A stretch of 64,000 nucleotides of DNA from contig NZ_CP140706.1 of the NCBI RefSeq assembly GCF_034555375.1, positions 5,803,001 to 5,867,000 of the forward strand, in the 5' to 3' direction. The stretch comes from Pseudomonas sp. B33.4. Lineage in GTDB: Bacteria > Pseudomonadota > Gammaproteobacteria > Pseudomonadales > Pseudomonadaceae. This document shows positions 63,932 to 64,000 of the stretch, piece by piece. Position numbers and translations under genes: made by a program. Each line of letters opens with the position of its first letter. Positions within the stretch are counted from its first letter, which is position 1. The notes under the pieces were generated by a model. The model ran no database searches. It was given only the letters and a program-made list of their open reading frames with translations, and was not told the origin of the DNA.

Positions 63932-64000
63932 TTACAGCACTTCTGGGGCGAGCGAGACGATCTTCATGAACTTCTCAGTACGAAGTTCACGGGTCACTGG
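63932..64000 (-). CDS. rplN: 50S ribosomal protein L14, C-terminal fragment
   Basis: Only the last 22 codons and the stop are in the window: [22 protein letters not shown], the conserved end of L14. The gene continues past the right edge. It is the first gene of the spc operon in the usual order rplN-rplX-rplE-rpsN. Confidence 0.95.
   Translation of the reverse strand, partial: PVTRELRTEKFMKIVSLAPEVL

Overview
The window is a 64 kb stretch of core chromosome from a Pseudomonas, most likely of the P. fluorescens group. GC content is high, there are many REP palindromes of the types common in that group, and gene order follows, from memory, the P. aeruginosa PAO1 blocks xseB-ispA-dxs ... ribA ... 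nrdR-rib-nusB-thiL-pgpA ... oprG-epimerase and MFS-ssb-uvrA-ftnA-katA-rplQ-rpoA-spc. No tRNA, rRNA, prophage, transposase, integron or CRISPR array was seen. About 70 protein genes fill the window densely.

Region by region. 1-3450 (minus): the start of an alpha-2-macroglobulin gene (yfaS-like) with DUF1175, DUF2138 and DUF2135 partners, a periplasmic/inner-membrane protease-defence module. 3803-8942 (plus): xseB-ispA-dxs (isoprenoid precursors), then a BtuB-type receptor. 9052-10885 (minus): BtuF-like binding protein, a small membrane protein and ribA. 11107-17874 (minus): one compact operon, nrdR-ribD-ribC-ribBA-ribH-nusB-thiL-pgpA-solute-binding protein. 18003-20149 (plus): YbaY lipoprotein, methyltransferase, CnoX/YbbN. 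20733-23911 (plus): a zinc-linked cassette of His-rich DUF2796 protein, ABC ATPase, FtsX-like permease and DUF3299 protein, followed by oprG with a good ANR-type promoter. 25224-27033 (minus): two nucleotide-sugar SDR-like proteins. 27358-31644 (plus): lhr helicase. 31762-33855 (minus): large MscS channel.

34204-38181 (plus): DUF72, EEP-family phosphodiesterase, ClsB-type cardiolipin synthase and YbhN-type membrane protein, joined by 4-nt overlaps. 38275-40129 (minus): alpha/beta hydrolase plus a DUF3182 protein that looks ATP-grasp-like. 40410-42067: GlxA-type regulator divergent from a cysteine hydrolase. 42213-46758 (plus): the least understood and most interesting unit, a yjfIJKLMC-like operon (DUF2170, PspA-like, DUF2491, DUF350, DUF1190, glutathionylspermidine-synthase-like ATP-grasp). 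It is preceded by a striking pair of identical 12-bp palindromes inside 20-bp inverted arms, which may be an operator. 46836-50218 (minus): acyltransferase, ssb, YajR-like MFS; 50410-53244 (plus): uvrA; 53310-55381 (minus): ftnA/bfr-like ferritin and catalase.

55622-64000 (minus): the alpha and spc ribosomal operons, from the C-terminus of rplN down to rplQ, with rpoA and secY. Two near-consensus sigma-70 promoters (TTGATT, 17 bp, TATTAT or TAGAAT) sit next to or within hairpins at the rpmJ/rpsM and rpsN/rpsH gaps, so the cluster may be cut into separately driven blocks.

Spaces between operons are mostly occupied by paired REP elements of three types and by two pairs of GC-rich palindromes. 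One REP appears to supply the last codons and stop of a solute-binding protein gene.
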